DNA of 51,625 bases from Pseudocolwellia agarivorans. GTDB lineage: Bacteria; Pseudomonadota; Gammaproteobacteria; Enterobacterales; Alteromonadaceae. A program made the translations under genes and the position numbers. Below, piece after piece: positions 35,930-44,837 of the stretch (the first letter of the stretch is position 1; the number at the start of each line of letters is the position of its first letter). Under the pieces are notes generated by a model. The model ran no database searches, was not told the DNA's origin, and saw only the letters and a program-made list of their open reading frames with translations. The stretch is taken from positions 1 to 51,625 of the forward strand of contig NZ_MUZU01000020.1 of the NCBI RefSeq assembly GCF_002000085.1, in the 5' to 3' direction.

Positions 35930-36871
35930 CTAGAATTTATTTTTGCACTGGCAGCTAGGACTAGAACAAGTCAGCTCAGGAGCAAGTATTTTCTGTACTT
36001 GCTGAATGTAGTCTCTGGAATTATTCTTTCTATCGGTATTAGGCTTTAAGGGTGTTATTTGCTTTCTGATTGCATCAACACTTTTTAACTTGGTAGGAAT
36101 ACAAATAACATCATCTTTATCAGGGTGTGGTATTGCATGATTGTTAACATCATCGTCTGAAGATACTTCGTCAGATAACCCTAGCTCATAGAAAGCTTTA
36201 CATTGATATCCCTGATAACTGCTCAGCACCCATGACAGATTTGAATAAATGCTTTCAGCCGCAGCAGAGCTACTTAGCTCAGGTAGTTGTTGCCAAATGG
36301 TGCTAGCTAAGTGATCAATTTTAAGTGCAATTGGTGATTTACGACTTCTTTTACTCTTAGACTTCTTTAAGCCTTTATTACGACTGTCGATTTGTTCTTC
36401 AGCACGTAACAACGATTTGGCAGCCACTTCAGCAAAGTACATGAAACTTTCACATCGAGTAGCCAAATAAAGAAACTTATCATTATTGTCAGTTAATCCA
36501 TTTACAGCATATACTATTGCAGTAATCGCAAAATTTTCAGCAAAGTAATGTTCATCTTCTAATATGTCGATGATCTCTTGCTTAAACCAATAACCATCAA
36601 AGTCATTCATTAAACGAGTAATGTGGGTAACATACTCATTTAACTTAGATTCGATATATTCATCATCATGCTCATTAACCCAATCGATCCCCCACTGAAT
36701 AAAGCTTGGATCTACAAAACCATCATCCCAGATATAATCTTTTGTTTTTATGAAGGTTAATGCTGATTGAAATAGCTTTATATAGAGCGGTTTATTATCT
36801 GATGTGGAGTTAACTACTAACTCGTCAAAACAATGCGTATCAATAATTGTGTTTAAGTAATTAACTGGCAT
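35930..36871 (-). CDS. Unknown 313-aa protein upstream of Prim-Pol
   Basis: The 313-residue soluble, mainly helical protein has an acidic N-terminal half. A basic cluster follows in the middle (residues about 171-185, LKKSKSKRSRKSP), and three cysteines stand near the end (CSSPSCQCK) that could bind metal. No family is recognised. It precedes the Prim-Pol gene on the same strand with a 120-nt gap. This is the same place the 322-aa unknown takes before the primase-helicase in element 1, so both may be replication initiators or regulators. I see no sequence similarity between them. Confidence 0.6.
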   Translation of the reverse strand: MPVNYLNTIIDTHCFDELVVNSTSDNKPLYIKLFQSALTFIKTKDYIWDDGFVDPSFIQWGIDWVNEHDDEYIESKLNEYVTHITRLMNDFDGYWFKQEIIDILEDEHYFAENFAITAIVYAVNGLTDNNDKFLYLATRCESFMYFAEVAAKSLLRAEEQIDSRNKGLKKSKSKRSRKSPIALKIDHLASTIWQQLPELSSSAAAESIYSNLSWVLSSYQGYQCKAFYELGLSDEVSSDDDVNNHAIPHPDKDDVICIPTKLKSVDAIRKQITPLKPNTDRKNNSRDYIQQVQKILAPELTCSSPSCQCKNKF

Positions 36872-36913
36872 ACAAAGTACTACTGATAAAATCGAAACTC
36901 GATTCTACAATGT

Positions 36914-37024
36914 AAAAGCAGAAAAAACAGACTATATTTTTATAAACTAGTGCTGTTAATTAATTACTAGTAACAGCTACAGAAACTTTTGTTTGTTAAT
37001 AATCATCTGCTTTTTCTGGCTTTG
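36914..37024. repeat. Module-boundary repeat, element 2 copy C
   Basis: About 110 bp. GCAGAAAAAACAGAC at the left is inverted against ATCTGCTTTTTCTGG at the right. Inner dyads include two ACTAGT palindromes and CTGTTA/TAACAG. GAAACTTTTG lies near the right end, like AAAACTTTT in the other copies. Confidence 0.7.
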
Positions 37025-37176
37025 CAGTAAAGAGGGAACCAAACGCAGAAATTGTGTTTACTGATAACTTAACCTTACCCTTTAATAAAAAATAAGTTAG
37101 CGGATCTGGATATCCTATAAAAGGAATAAAACTGTGCCAATATTATTTGGCTACAGCTATGGTGTTGGGAGTTAAT

Positions 37177-37377
37177 TTAACAGTTTGGTAGCGTTTCTAT
37201 CATTACACGTACTTGTTGCACAATAGCTTTAAACTCATCATCAGATAAACACTCACACCCTGCAATATTTTCTAGTAACAAGCCGACATACTCTTCGACT
37301 TCATTGTAGTTTTTAATATCGATATCAGCATCTAAAACTATTAATGCAATATCGTTAACTTGTTTTGTGGTTAGCAT
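37177..37377 (-). CDS. Small acidic element protein, element 2 copy
   Basis: The 66-residue helical acidic protein resembles the 62-residue element 1 protein at 25,339-25,527 (ML-T-Q start, VGLLLENI). Downstream on its strand lies GTTAGCGGATCTGGAT at about 37,092, shared with element 1. The function is unknown. It is divergent from the DUF6641 gene. Confidence 0.6.
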   Translation of the reverse strand: MLTTKQVNDIALIVLDADIDIKNYNEVEEYVGLLLENIAGCECLSDDEFKAIVQQVRVMIETLPNC

Positions 37378-37503
37378 GACAATATCCTTTAACTTTGGTA
37401 GTTACACCATCCAACCAACAAGATTAAAAGCCAACAAAAGTAACCGTTGCCCTATAAGTTAATTGGCTTGATGGTAATCCTACTAAATTAATCAGGAGTT
37501 ACT

Positions 37504-37947
37504 ATGACTAAAGCAAACCCACTACAAGTATTAAGCTTTATCGCTAAACCAAAAGTTGAAGCTATCAACCCTATTGAAGTAAAACGCAATAAGTTGATTA
37601 CTCGTTTAAATGAGCAGCGTGCTATGGTTAAGTGTTTACTAGATAACACTGATTTTGTTGCATATAAGGAAGTATTCATTACTGATGATGAATCAGGTGA
37701 AAAACGAAAAGTAAAACGCCCTAAACGTGTTCGCCCTTGGTTTTATCAATCGACTGGTAAGTATTATTTTGAGATCAAATACGGTACTAAATCATTGGAA
37801 ATTCAAAAGAACAAACCAACGATTGATGTTGGTAACAAAGGTGAATTGTTAACGGTCATTGATACGATTATCGATGCTACCAAGCAAGGTTTCTTAGATA
37901 CTGAATTAGCTAAAGTTAAAGGACCAACTAAAACAACTAAATCATAA
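37504..37947 (+). CDS. DUF6641 family protein
   Basis: The 147-residue protein matches the phage- and island-associated DUF6641 pattern as I know it: an N-terminal LSFIAKPKVEAINPIEVKRNKLITRLNEQ, a central RVRPWFYQSTGKYYFEIKYGTKSLEI, and a C-terminal helix after VGNKGELLTVIDTI. No function is established. The ATG has AGGAG upstream. It is 63 nt from the umuD start and on the same strand, but the SOS box lies between them, so umuD has its own promoter. Confidence 0.75.
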   Translation: MTKANPLQVLSFIAKPKVEAINPIEVKRNKLITRLNEQRAMVKCLLDNTDFVAYKEVFITDDESGEKRKVKRPKRVRPWFYQSTGKYYFEIKYGTKSLEIQKNKPTIDVGNKGELLTVIDTIIDATKQGFLDTELAKVKGPTKTTKS

Positions 37948-37976
37948 TTTCTTTATTAATGATCACTTTATAACTA

Positions 37977-37996
37977 TACTGTATATTTTTACAGTA
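37977..37996 (+). promoter_or_regulatory. LexA (SOS) box of umuDC-SRAP
   Basis: TACTGTATATTTTTACAGTA is a perfect CTGT-N8-ACAG dyad and differs from the E. coli consensus only in the central AT-tract. TATAGT at 37,995-38,000 is a likely -10 overlapping its right end. The umuD ATG is only about 11 nt beyond, so the transcript would have almost no leader. Host LexA should repress the operon until DNA damage. Confidence 0.93.
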
Positions 37997-38010
37997 TAGT
38001 TTTGGTTTGT

Positions 38011-38424
38011 ATGAAAGTTATTCCTATATACATTGAAGCGGGTATTTCAGGATTTGAATCGCCAGCAGCGGAATACAAGGAGTTAGGTTTATCACTTGAT
38101 CAGTTATTGATAAGACACCCAAATGCTACCTTTATTGGGCAAGCCTCTGGTGAATCTATGCAAGGTGTAGGTATTTTTGATGGTGATTTACTGATAGTTG
38201 ATCGCGCAATATCTGCCAAAAATGGTGATGTTATTGTTGCTAATTACAATGGATGTTTTGTATGCAAACTCATTGATAAAGTACAAGCACGATTAATATC
38301 CGCATCTAAATATCACCAACCTGTTACTATTTCAGAGCAAGATGAATTTCAAGTTGAAGGTGTAGTCACCCGTTCTATTCGATTACACCATAAAGCACCT
38401 GAGTTAGTGGCATGTATTGCTTAG
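38011..38424 (+). CDS. umuD: UmuD-like SOS mutagenesis protein
   Basis: The 137-residue LexA-fold peptidase has catalytic Ser49 (ASGESM) and Lys86 (CFVCKL). Their spacing of 37 residues matches Ser60/Lys97 of E. coli UmuD. By alignment the self-cleavage site is Ser13-Gly14 (GIS|GFESPAA), where UmuD has Cys-Gly and LexA Ala-Gly. RecA-stimulated cleavage would make the active form that works with UmuC. The ATG at 38,011 is preferred to the TTG that opens the frame. Neither has a clear ribosome-binding site, which suggests leaderless translation. It overlaps umuC by 13 nt. Confidence 0.92.
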   Translation: MKVIPIYIEAGISGFESPAAEYKELGLSLDQLLIRHPNATFIGQASGESMQGVGIFDGDLLIVDRAISAKNGDVIVANYNGCFVCKLIDKVQARLISASKYHQPVTISEQDEFQVEGVVTRSIRLHHKAPELVACIA

Positions 38425-39668
38425 TTGATGCAACCTCCTTTTATGCGTCAGCTGAAAAGGTGTTTGATCCAAGCATTCGCAATAAACCTGTTGTTGTTTT
38501 AACAAACAACGATGGTTGTATTTGTGCCGTTTGCCCTATTGCCAAACAACTAGGTATTCCTAAGTTTACACCTTTTTTTCAAATCAAAGACTTACTCTAT
38601 CAACACCAAGTAGTTATTCGATCATCAAACTATGAGCTATATGCTGATTTGTCTGAGCGAATGATGACTGTGATCGCTAGGTATTGTGATAACCACCACA
38701 TTTATTCAATTGATGAAGCCTTTTTGCATTTCGATAATTTTCATCGAGCCATTAATAATTGGCATCAATACGGCCATCAAATAAAGCAAGCTATTTGGCA
38801 AGAAACACGCTTACCTGTTGGTGTTGGCTTTGGCCATACAGCAACCTTAGCAAAAGCGGCAAATCATGCCGCTAAAAAACTTGTGGGTTTTGATGGTGTT
38901 GCTGTTATTAACAACATTGAAGCTGCTAAACCCATTTTAAATCAAATGAAAACTAGTGATGTATGGGGTATTGGAGGGCGTATTGCTAAAAAACTTAGTT
39001 TACAAGGTATAACAACGGCTCAACATTTAGCAGAGCAAAACCCAAAAGATATAAGAAAACAATTTAGTGTTGTAACTGAACGAACAGTAAGTGAATTAAA
39101 CGGTATTTCATGTCTTTCATGGGATGAAGTAAAAGAGCCTAAAAAAGAGATATTTTCTACCCGTAGTTTTGGGCAACGAATTACTGACTACCACACATTA
39201 CATGCAGCACTTGCTAGCCACGCTACGATAGTTGCGCGAAAGCTTCGTAAGCAATCATCAAAAACCCATAAACTCATGATATTTGCTGCCAGTTCACCGC
39301 ATGATGATTACTACTACAAACAAGCGATTGTTTACCCCTTTGCGATACCAACCGATAACACTAATCAACTAGCCAGTGCAGTATCAACTGTATTACCTAA
39401 CATTTATCAATCAGGAGTGAGTTTTTATCGTTGTGGTGTTGGTGCTATTGAATTAACCAGTAATAAATTTTATCAAGCTGATTTATTTACACCTGATAAT
39501 ACTAATCCAAAGCTAATGCAGTGCTTAGATAAAATTAATCACCGCTATGGTCAAGGGAGTATTAACATTGCCAGTGCAGGAGAAACAGAAAAGTGGAATA
39601 TGAAGCGCAACTTTCTTAGTCCACAGTACACTTCTAATTGGCAACATATACCTAAAATAAGGTGTTAA
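38412..39668 (+). CDS. umuC: UmuC-like Y-family DNA polymerase
   Basis: The 418-residue translesion polymerase subunit has metal-binding residues Asp6 (YCLVDATSFYAS) and Asp101/Glu102 (YSIDEAF), at the E. coli UmuC positions. It also has helix-hairpin-helix and little-finger domains, a beta-clamp motif QADLF (about 356-360), and the C-terminal UmuC tail (LMQCLDKINHRYGQG). It overlaps umuD in the usual arrangement. Island-borne umuDC-like operons (such as rumAB of SXT/R391) are known to raise mutation under SOS. Confidence 0.95.
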   Translation: MYCLVDATSFYASAEKVFDPSIRNKPVVVLTNNDGCICAVCPIAKQLGIPKFTPFFQIKDLLYQHQVVIRSSNYELYADLSERMMTVIARYCDNHHIYSIDEAFLHFDNFHRAINNWHQYGHQIKQAIWQETRLPVGVGFGHTATLAKAANHAAKKLVGFDGVAVINNIEAAKPILNQMKTSDVWGIGGRIAKKLSLQGITTAQHLAEQNPKDIRKQFSVVTERTVSELNGISCLSWDEVKEPKKEIFSTRSFGQRITDYHTLHAALASHATIVARKLRKQSSKTHKLMIFAASSPHDDYYYKQAIVYPFAIPTDNTNQLASAVSTVLPNIYQSGVSFYRCGVGAIELTSNKFYQADLFTPDNTNPKLMQCLDKINHRYGQGSINIASAGETEKWNMKRNFLSPQYTSNWQHIPKIRC

Positions 39669-39706
39669 ACTTGATAAAAGTTAATTACTAAAACTAAACT
39701 CCAGTT

Positions 39707-40399
39707 ATGTGCGGCAGATTTAATGCAACATTTGATAGCGGTGTAAAAAAACGTTATACCAGCTTAAACATTAATAAAGTCATTGATAAACCTATCGATA
39801 AAAGGTTTGTTAGCGCTGCTGATACCGTTTCAATCGTAAGAAATGTTAATGAAAGTAGAATTGTTCAAAACGCTATATGGTGGTTATTGTTAGAACAGCA
39901 CGAAAACGGCTTTAAACCATCAAAATACACATCATTTAATACAAGATTTGATAAATTAAACACACCAAGAAGTGCTGGATATCAAGCATATCGGCAATCA
40001 CGTTGCATTATTGCAGTTAAAGGCTTTGGTGAAACTGAATTTCACAATAAAAAGCCTGTTCATTATTACGATATGCAAGCAGAAAATGGTGGTATCTTAT
40101 TAGGTGGTTTAGCAAGAGATTGGATTAATAAGCAAACAGGTGAAGTCACTACTTCCTGTTCAGTAATTACTTTACCACCACATGAAAAGTTAAAGCATAT
40201 ACACAGTAAAGCTATGCCATTAATGCTACCACAAAATGATTCACTGATTAATTCATGGTTAGATACTAGCAATACAAATGTCGATAACTTCAATCATTTA
40301 CTTACACCACATATTCCACAAAATTTAACCGCTCACCAAATCGATAAACCCAAAACACATAATCAAATTAGTGAGCCAGAATTAATCAAAGCAGATTAA
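39707..40399 (+). CDS. SRAP domain protein (YedK/HMCES family)
   Basis: The 230-residue protein starts MCGRF, so after Met removal Cys2 is the catalytic residue that forms a thiazolidine crosslink to abasic sites in single-stranded DNA. The conserved Asn-Arg segment (FNTRFDKL), an acidic residue in VKGFGETEF and the histidine of IHSKAMPLML complete the active site; the usual Tyr-Glu-Trp is replaced by Gly-Glu-Thr. It follows umuC by 38 nt and should be under the same SOS box. Pairing with translesion synthesis fits a role at replication forks with abasic sites. Confidence 0.92.
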   Translation: MCGRFNATFDSGVKKRYTSLNINKVIDKPIDKRFVSAADTVSIVRNVNESRIVQNAIWWLLLEQHENGFKPSKYTSFNTRFDKLNTPRSAGYQAYRQSRCIIAVKGFGETEFHNKKPVHYYDMQAENGGILLGGLARDWINKQTGEVTTSCSVITLPPHEKLKHIHSKAMPLMLPQNDSLINSWLDTSNTNVDNFNHLLTPHIPQNLTAHQIDKPKTHNQISEPELIKAD

Positions 40400-40493
40400 C
40401 CAGATAGTTTTATTTAAACTGTAGCGGTTATTAATAACAAAACTTTTGTTAACCAAGTAAAGTTAATTAATTATCATCTGTTTTATCTGCTTT
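40388..40493. repeat. Module-boundary repeat, element 2 copy D
   Basis: About 106 bp with inverted ends (AAAGCAGATTAACCAGATAG at the left, the complement of AAAGCAGATAAAACAGATGA at the right, 16/20 matches) and ACAAAACTTTTGTT in the middle. The left end overlaps the last codons of the SRAP gene, and the right end codes for the tail of the Lys/Pro-rich peptide. Confidence 0.75.
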
Positions 40494-40592
40494 TTTAGTA
40501 TCAATAATTACAACACCTTTAATTGGCTTTTTAGGTTTACGTGGTTTCTTCGGTGGTGTTGGTTTTATAGGTTTAATATCGGATAGTGTCAT
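40467..40592 (-). CDS. Lys/Pro-rich micropeptide, element 2
   Basis: The 41-residue frame has a KPIKPTPPKKPRKPKKPIKG core, a short hydrophobic VVII and an acidic tail. AAGG lies about 8 nt before the ATG. It parallels the 35-residue element 1 peptide at 25,596-25,703. The tail is encoded within boundary repeat D. It could bind RNA or DNA. No known family is recognised. Confidence 0.55.
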   Translation of the reverse strand: MTLSDIKPIKPTPPKKPRKPKKPIKGVVIIDTKKADKTDDN

Positions 40593-41007
40593 GTTAATAC
40601 CTTCATTGCTTCCAAGGTATTTATCGAAAAATCAGCAGTAATTACATCAAGAAATAGGGTCTTAGTTTCAAATTTAGTGCTAGTTGCTTTAATCCCCTTT
40701 AGTAATAACGGGGAACAACGGATTGCATATCAGTTGTTCGGTATAGCTAGGGTAAATTTTTGAATTTCGAGTATATTCACAAGGCAATACTAGTAACCAA
40801 GTTAATTATTGATAGTCAGTTGTTCGGCCTAGATAGGGTAAGCTTCTACACTTACCCGTAATACCAACCAAATTTCATGTAACTAAGTTGCTACTCGACA
40901 ATCAGTTCTCTCTGTAATTAAGGTTGTATTTATGAAAAATACAACGCAAAAATACTTCTATGATTTCAAAGTGAAACAGTCTGTTCTACACCAGATTTAT
41001 CCTCAAA
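40593..41007. other. End-like noncoding region inside element 2
   Basis: About 415 bases without a supported gene. It has two 25-bp near-direct repeats (CAGTTGTTCGG-N6-TAGGGTAA at 40,731-40,755 and 40,817-40,841) and a hairpin GGGTAAG/CTTACCC (40,836-40,857). A further inverted pair AATCC/GGATT occurs at about 40,691-40,723. The GGGTAA-type palindrome is the kind found in the left-end regions. It marks the border between the SOS module and the methyltransferase cargo. Confidence 0.55.
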
Positions 41008-43716
41008 TTAATCTAATAACCGCTCATACTGTTCAAATAAGAATTCAACCCTTTCTCTCTCTGAATCAAACTCCTCTTTCTTATAAACTTTATCGACAAT
41101 TTTATCTAAGTTCATATGAGCTTTTTTTAGTTCTGGAGGCATTGAGTCTGGATCATATAAATCAGCAAGAGTTTCTTTCTTGAAGAGTTTTCTCACATCC
41201 AATATTTTTTTAGCTGCTTTTCTAACAGAATTCAACTGACTTGCAGTAGGAGCTTCAGGCCACGGGAAATTATTATATACGATATTACTTGAGTACCTAT
41301 ATCGGCTCTCTAAACGGCCACATACCGCTCTAGTCCAAGCATTGTGCATGGTTGATGTTAAAACACCAAAATGATAAAGATCTGATGAGCGCATAATTTT
41401 TACTAAATTACTACACATGGTACTTGGAACTTCAAATCCAATTGGAATAAACTCTCGTCTTTCCGAAGATACTTCAGGAATAATTAAATAGTTTTCTTCT
41501 GGAAAATTTTCTACATGTAAACGAGTAGGAAAGTTAGCTAATTTTTGTGTTGGTTTGCTTTTACTATCAGCTCGAAATTTCTTTACTAACGAAACTATTT
41601 TTCGAGCATGAGGCATTTTTTTTAGTACACTTGGCTCACAATCGCCTAACCATAAAAACCAACGGCAGCCACCATTTATTAATTCTTCAGCACCAATGTA
41701 TGGCCTAAAATAGTTTTTAGATTTTGGCTCTTTTACGATAAATTCTCTCTTCTCTTCTTCCGAAAATATATAATTTCCATCGTCTATTGGCTTATTACCA
41801 ATTTTCAATTTTGTTACTTCAGATATGGGCTTGTATCGACGTTTAAGAGTTAAATTTTTATAGTCAACTAAATATGGATTTATGTTCGAAACGGTAGTTC
41901 GAACTGGCGAACCATCTGCATTAGAGTAATCTATTAAGAACTTAGAAGTTGAAGTTGGTGAACCAAAACCAATAATTACACAATGAACTCCAGCTTTTCC
42001 TTTCGCTTCATTATTCCAAGGAAATGCACGATGTGCGAAGTGTATTTGAATTTTTTGATTAAGCAACCACTCCCATATAACCCCCGGTTGCTCTCCTTGC
42101 ACCAATGAATTTGTAGTAACGAATGCGCATGTCACTTTATTATTTCTCTTAATGTATTCTGCAGACTTCACATACCAAGCAGCTACATAATCTAGTAAAC
42201 CATAGTTTTTGATATGACCAAGTACAGTAGCTCTGTCTTTGGCTTTACTTTTATTTTTACTTACTTCTTTCGCCCCTGAAAAAGGAGGATTACCAAATAT
42301 AAACGAAACTTCATCTGCAGGAATAATATCTTCCCAATTAATCAACAATGCATTGGAAATTACGATTGTTGAACTGTTATTTAAAGGAATACGTGCTAAG
42401 TAAAATCCAAACTTTATAGATGCAACTAAATTCATTTGATGATCAATCAACCACATTGCTACTCTGGCTATTTGAGTTGGAAATTCTTCTATTTCAATAC
42501 CGTAAAACTGATCAATATTAACTTTAAACAGAGAAATCACTTCAACGTCAAGCCAACCTTTATCTACAAGGGTTTGAATAACATCCATTTCCAGTATCCG
42601 TAATTCTCTATAGGCAACAACTAAAAAGTTTCCACACCCACAAGCCGGATCAAAAAATTTAAGATTGGAAAGTTTATCAAGAAAAATTAAAAGTTTGTTT
42701 TTATCATCTAGTGCAAGGTCAAACTCTTCTCTTAGGCTATCTAAAAAAAGTGGTTCTATAACTTTAAGAATATTAGCTTCACTGGTATAGTGAGTCCCCT
42801 GTTCACGTCTTGATTTCCCATCCATCACAGATTGAAACAACGATCCAAAAATTGCTGGAGATATTTGAGACCAATCTAATGCAGAGCAATCAAGTAATAG
42901 TTGTCTCATGTCTGAATCAAAAGAAGCTAATGGCAAACTCTCTTCAAATAACTTTCCGTTGATATGTCGAAAAGCCATCTTTTGTTCATCTAAGTTTTTA
43001 AAACGTTCAGCAGTAGGTGTATTTAATATATGGAATAGTTCGTTCAGATAATTACTTAAATCTGAACCATCTTCGGCTGTTCGGTCTTCAAGAAAAATCC
43101 TAAATTGCTGTCGCTCAAAAATACCTGTATTGTCCGCAAACATGCAGAAGAGTAACCTGACTAAATAAAGACTTAAAGCGTGTCCCTTATAACCAATTTT
43201 GATCAATTGCTCGTATAATTCCCCCATGCTTTCAGACGCATGAATATCTACAGCTTTTTGTTCTCTTAATGGCTTTGTTGTATAACCAGCTATAAAACCA
43301 AATAAGTAAACATTTTCATGTAGTTCTTCTAGTTGAAATTCACTATAAGTATCATTTTCTAGATCATAAAGCCTAAAACGTGCAAAATCAGAGACAACTA
43401 CATATCTAGGCAAATCTCGATCTTTCAATCCATCAAAATAATCAAACGCTTGGGTTTTAGCTTTGTCTAAACTTTTCCCTTTCGACTTATGTTCTACAAG
43501 CATGACGCCTTTCCAGAGAAGATCTATAAACCCATCTTTTCCATCATGTTTTTTAACATGCTTTTCAAAAGTAGCTACACGCTTTCTATCAACACCAAAT
43601 ACATCGAAAAATCCATCCCAAAATGTTTTTGCTTCGGATTGTTCAGAAGTTTCATCTATCCATTTATTGGAAAATGCAAGAGCTCTGTTTTTAATTTCAT
43701 TCCAAGTTAATGGCAT
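41008..43716 (-). CDS. MmeI-like type II restriction-modification enzyme
   Basis: This 902-residue single-chain nuclease/N6-adenine methyltransferase has an N-terminal nuclease domain with D65-X9-E75-X-K77 (in FIDLLWKGVMLVEHKSKG), the MmeI-type catalytic spacing. A helical connector follows, then the methyltransferase with SAM motif DPACGCGNF (356-364) and NPPF catalytic motif IV (476-479), and a C-terminal target-recognition region (about 590-860). The family cuts about 20 bp from its site and protects by methylating one strand. Nuclease residues look intact. It is divergent from two C5 methyltransferases. Confidence 0.9.
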   Translation of the reverse strand: MPLTWNEIKNRALAFSNKWIDETSEQSEAKTFWDGFFDVFGVDRKRVATFEKHVKKHDGKDGFIDLLWKGVMLVEHKSKGKSLDKAKTQAFDYFDGLKDRDLPRYVVVSDFARFRLYDLENDTYSEFQLEELHENVYLFGFIAGYTTKPLREQKAVDIHASESMGELYEQLIKIGYKGHALSLYLVRLLFCMFADNTGIFERQQFRIFLEDRTAEDGSDLSNYLNELFHILNTPTAERFKNLDEQKMAFRHINGKLFEESLPLASFDSDMRQLLLDCSALDWSQISPAIFGSLFQSVMDGKSRREQGTHYTSEANILKVIEPLFLDSLREEFDLALDDKNKLLIFLDKLSNLKFFDPACGCGNFLVVAYRELRILEMDVIQTLVDKGWLDVEVISLFKVNIDQFYGIEIEEFPTQIARVAMWLIDHQMNLVASIKFGFYLARIPLNNSSTIVISNALLINWEDIIPADEVSFIFGNPPFSGAKEVSKNKSKAKDRATVLGHIKNYGLLDYVAAWYVKSAEYIKRNNKVTCAFVTTNSLVQGEQPGVIWEWLLNQKIQIHFAHRAFPWNNEAKGKAGVHCVIIGFGSPTSTSKFLIDYSNADGSPVRTTVSNINPYLVDYKNLTLKRRYKPISEVTKLKIGNKPIDDGNYIFSEEEKREFIVKEPKSKNYFRPYIGAEELINGGCRWFLWLGDCEPSVLKKMPHARKIVSLVKKFRADSKSKPTQKLANFPTRLHVENFPEENYLIIPEVSSERREFIPIGFEVPSTMCSNLVKIMRSSDLYHFGVLTSTMHNAWTRAVCGRLESRYRYSSNIVYNNFPWPEAPTASQLNSVRKAAKKILDVRKLFKKETLADLYDPDSMPPELKKAHMNLDKIVDKVYKKEEFDSERERVEFLFEQYERLLD

Positions 43717-43934
43717 CTATTTATCCTTCTGAAAGTCCATTTTAAAATACATATACTGGTGTAGGCCGTTTAACTAACGGATTACTATAAAAAAATATAT
43801 AGTATCGACTGTGGATAAATTTGCAATAAAAACACTGTAAAAATATCTAGTATTTAAGCTATAATGCTGTTTAAAAATCTGTAGATTTAAGTATTGTAAA
43901 AACTTGAACAATTAAAATTATTTTTAGGGCGTTA

Positions 43935-44837
43935 ATGAAAGTAGTAGATTTATTCTCAGGCTGTGGAGGAATGACATTAGGATTTCAGAATTGTGGTTAC
44001 TCTATTCAAGCAGCATATGACCACTGGGAACCAGCGGTTGAAGTTTATAAAAAGAATTTTACTCATCCAGCTTATGTGAAAGACCTTAGTGACGAATCAG
44101 TTAAAGACGAATTAAAGTTTTTTGAGCCTGATATATTGATAGGTGGTCCACCATGCCAAGATTTCTCTAGTGCAGGACAGAGAAATGAGAATGGTAAAAG
44201 AGCTGATTTAACAGTCACATTTAGTAATATTGTTTCATCTGTTAAGCCAAAGTTCTTTGTCATGGAAAACGTATCTCGAATAACTAAAAGTGGCGTTTTG
44301 AAACAAGCTAAGAATATATTAAAGCAAGCTGGCTACGGCTTAACAGAAACTATATTAGATGCATCTTTGTGTGGTGTTCCCCAAAAACGTAAACGCTTTT
44401 TTCTGATTGGTCATTTAGGTGGTGAAGACCACTTTTTATCTGATGCTTTAAATGAAAAGTTAGCTCAAAAGCCAATGTCTATTTTTGATTATTTAGGTGA
44501 TTCTTTAGGTGTAGAATATTATTTTAGAATCCCTTTAAATTACAATAGACGAGCAATATTTAGTATCTATGAACCATGCGTAACTATTCGTGGAGTTGAT
44601 AGACCTATTCCTAAAGGTTACAAAAAGCATCCTGGTGACTTAGTCGAAATAGGTGATAAAGTTAGAGCGCTTACAGTAAAAGAAAGAAGCTATATACAAA
44701 CATTCCCAGAAGAATTCAATTTTTTTGGGACTAAAACAAATTTAAATCTAATGATAGGTAACGCTGTACCAGTTAAACTTGCTGAATATGTTGGATCAGC
44801 TTTAAAAAATTATATAAAGAAAAGTGAGTGTATTTAA
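43935..44837 (+). CDS. C5-cytosine DNA methyltransferase, copy 1
   Basis: The 300-residue enzyme has the C5-MTase motifs in order: I (VVDLFSGCGGM), IV with catalytic Cys74 (GGPPCQDFS), VI (MENV), VIII (QKRKRFFLIG), a target-recognition region (about 185-255), and X (IGNAVPVKLAEYV). Its partner starts right after the stop codon and is a close paralogue. No restriction endonuclease for a C5 system is visible beside it. Short length suggests a small recognition domain. Confidence 0.93.
   Translation: MKVVDLFSGCGGMTLGFQNCGYSIQAAYDHWEPAVEVYKKNFTHPAYVKDLSDESVKDELKFFEPDILIGGPPCQDFSSAGQRNENGKRADLTVTFSNIVSSVKPKFFVMENVSRITKSGVLKQAKNILKQAGYGLTETILDASLCGVPQKRKRFFLIGHLGGEDHFLSDALNEKLAQKPMSIFDYLGDSLGVEYYFRIPLNYNRRAIFSIYEPCVTIRGVDRPIPKGYKKHPGDLVEIGDKVRALTVKERSYIQTFPEEFNFFGTKTNLNLMIGNAVPVKLAEYVGSALKNYIKKSECI

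Noticed and set aside
40932..41183. 83-codon plus-strand frame starting after a plausible leader
   Set aside because: Most of it is antisense to the 3' end of the MmeI-like gene, and its composition is not protein-like.
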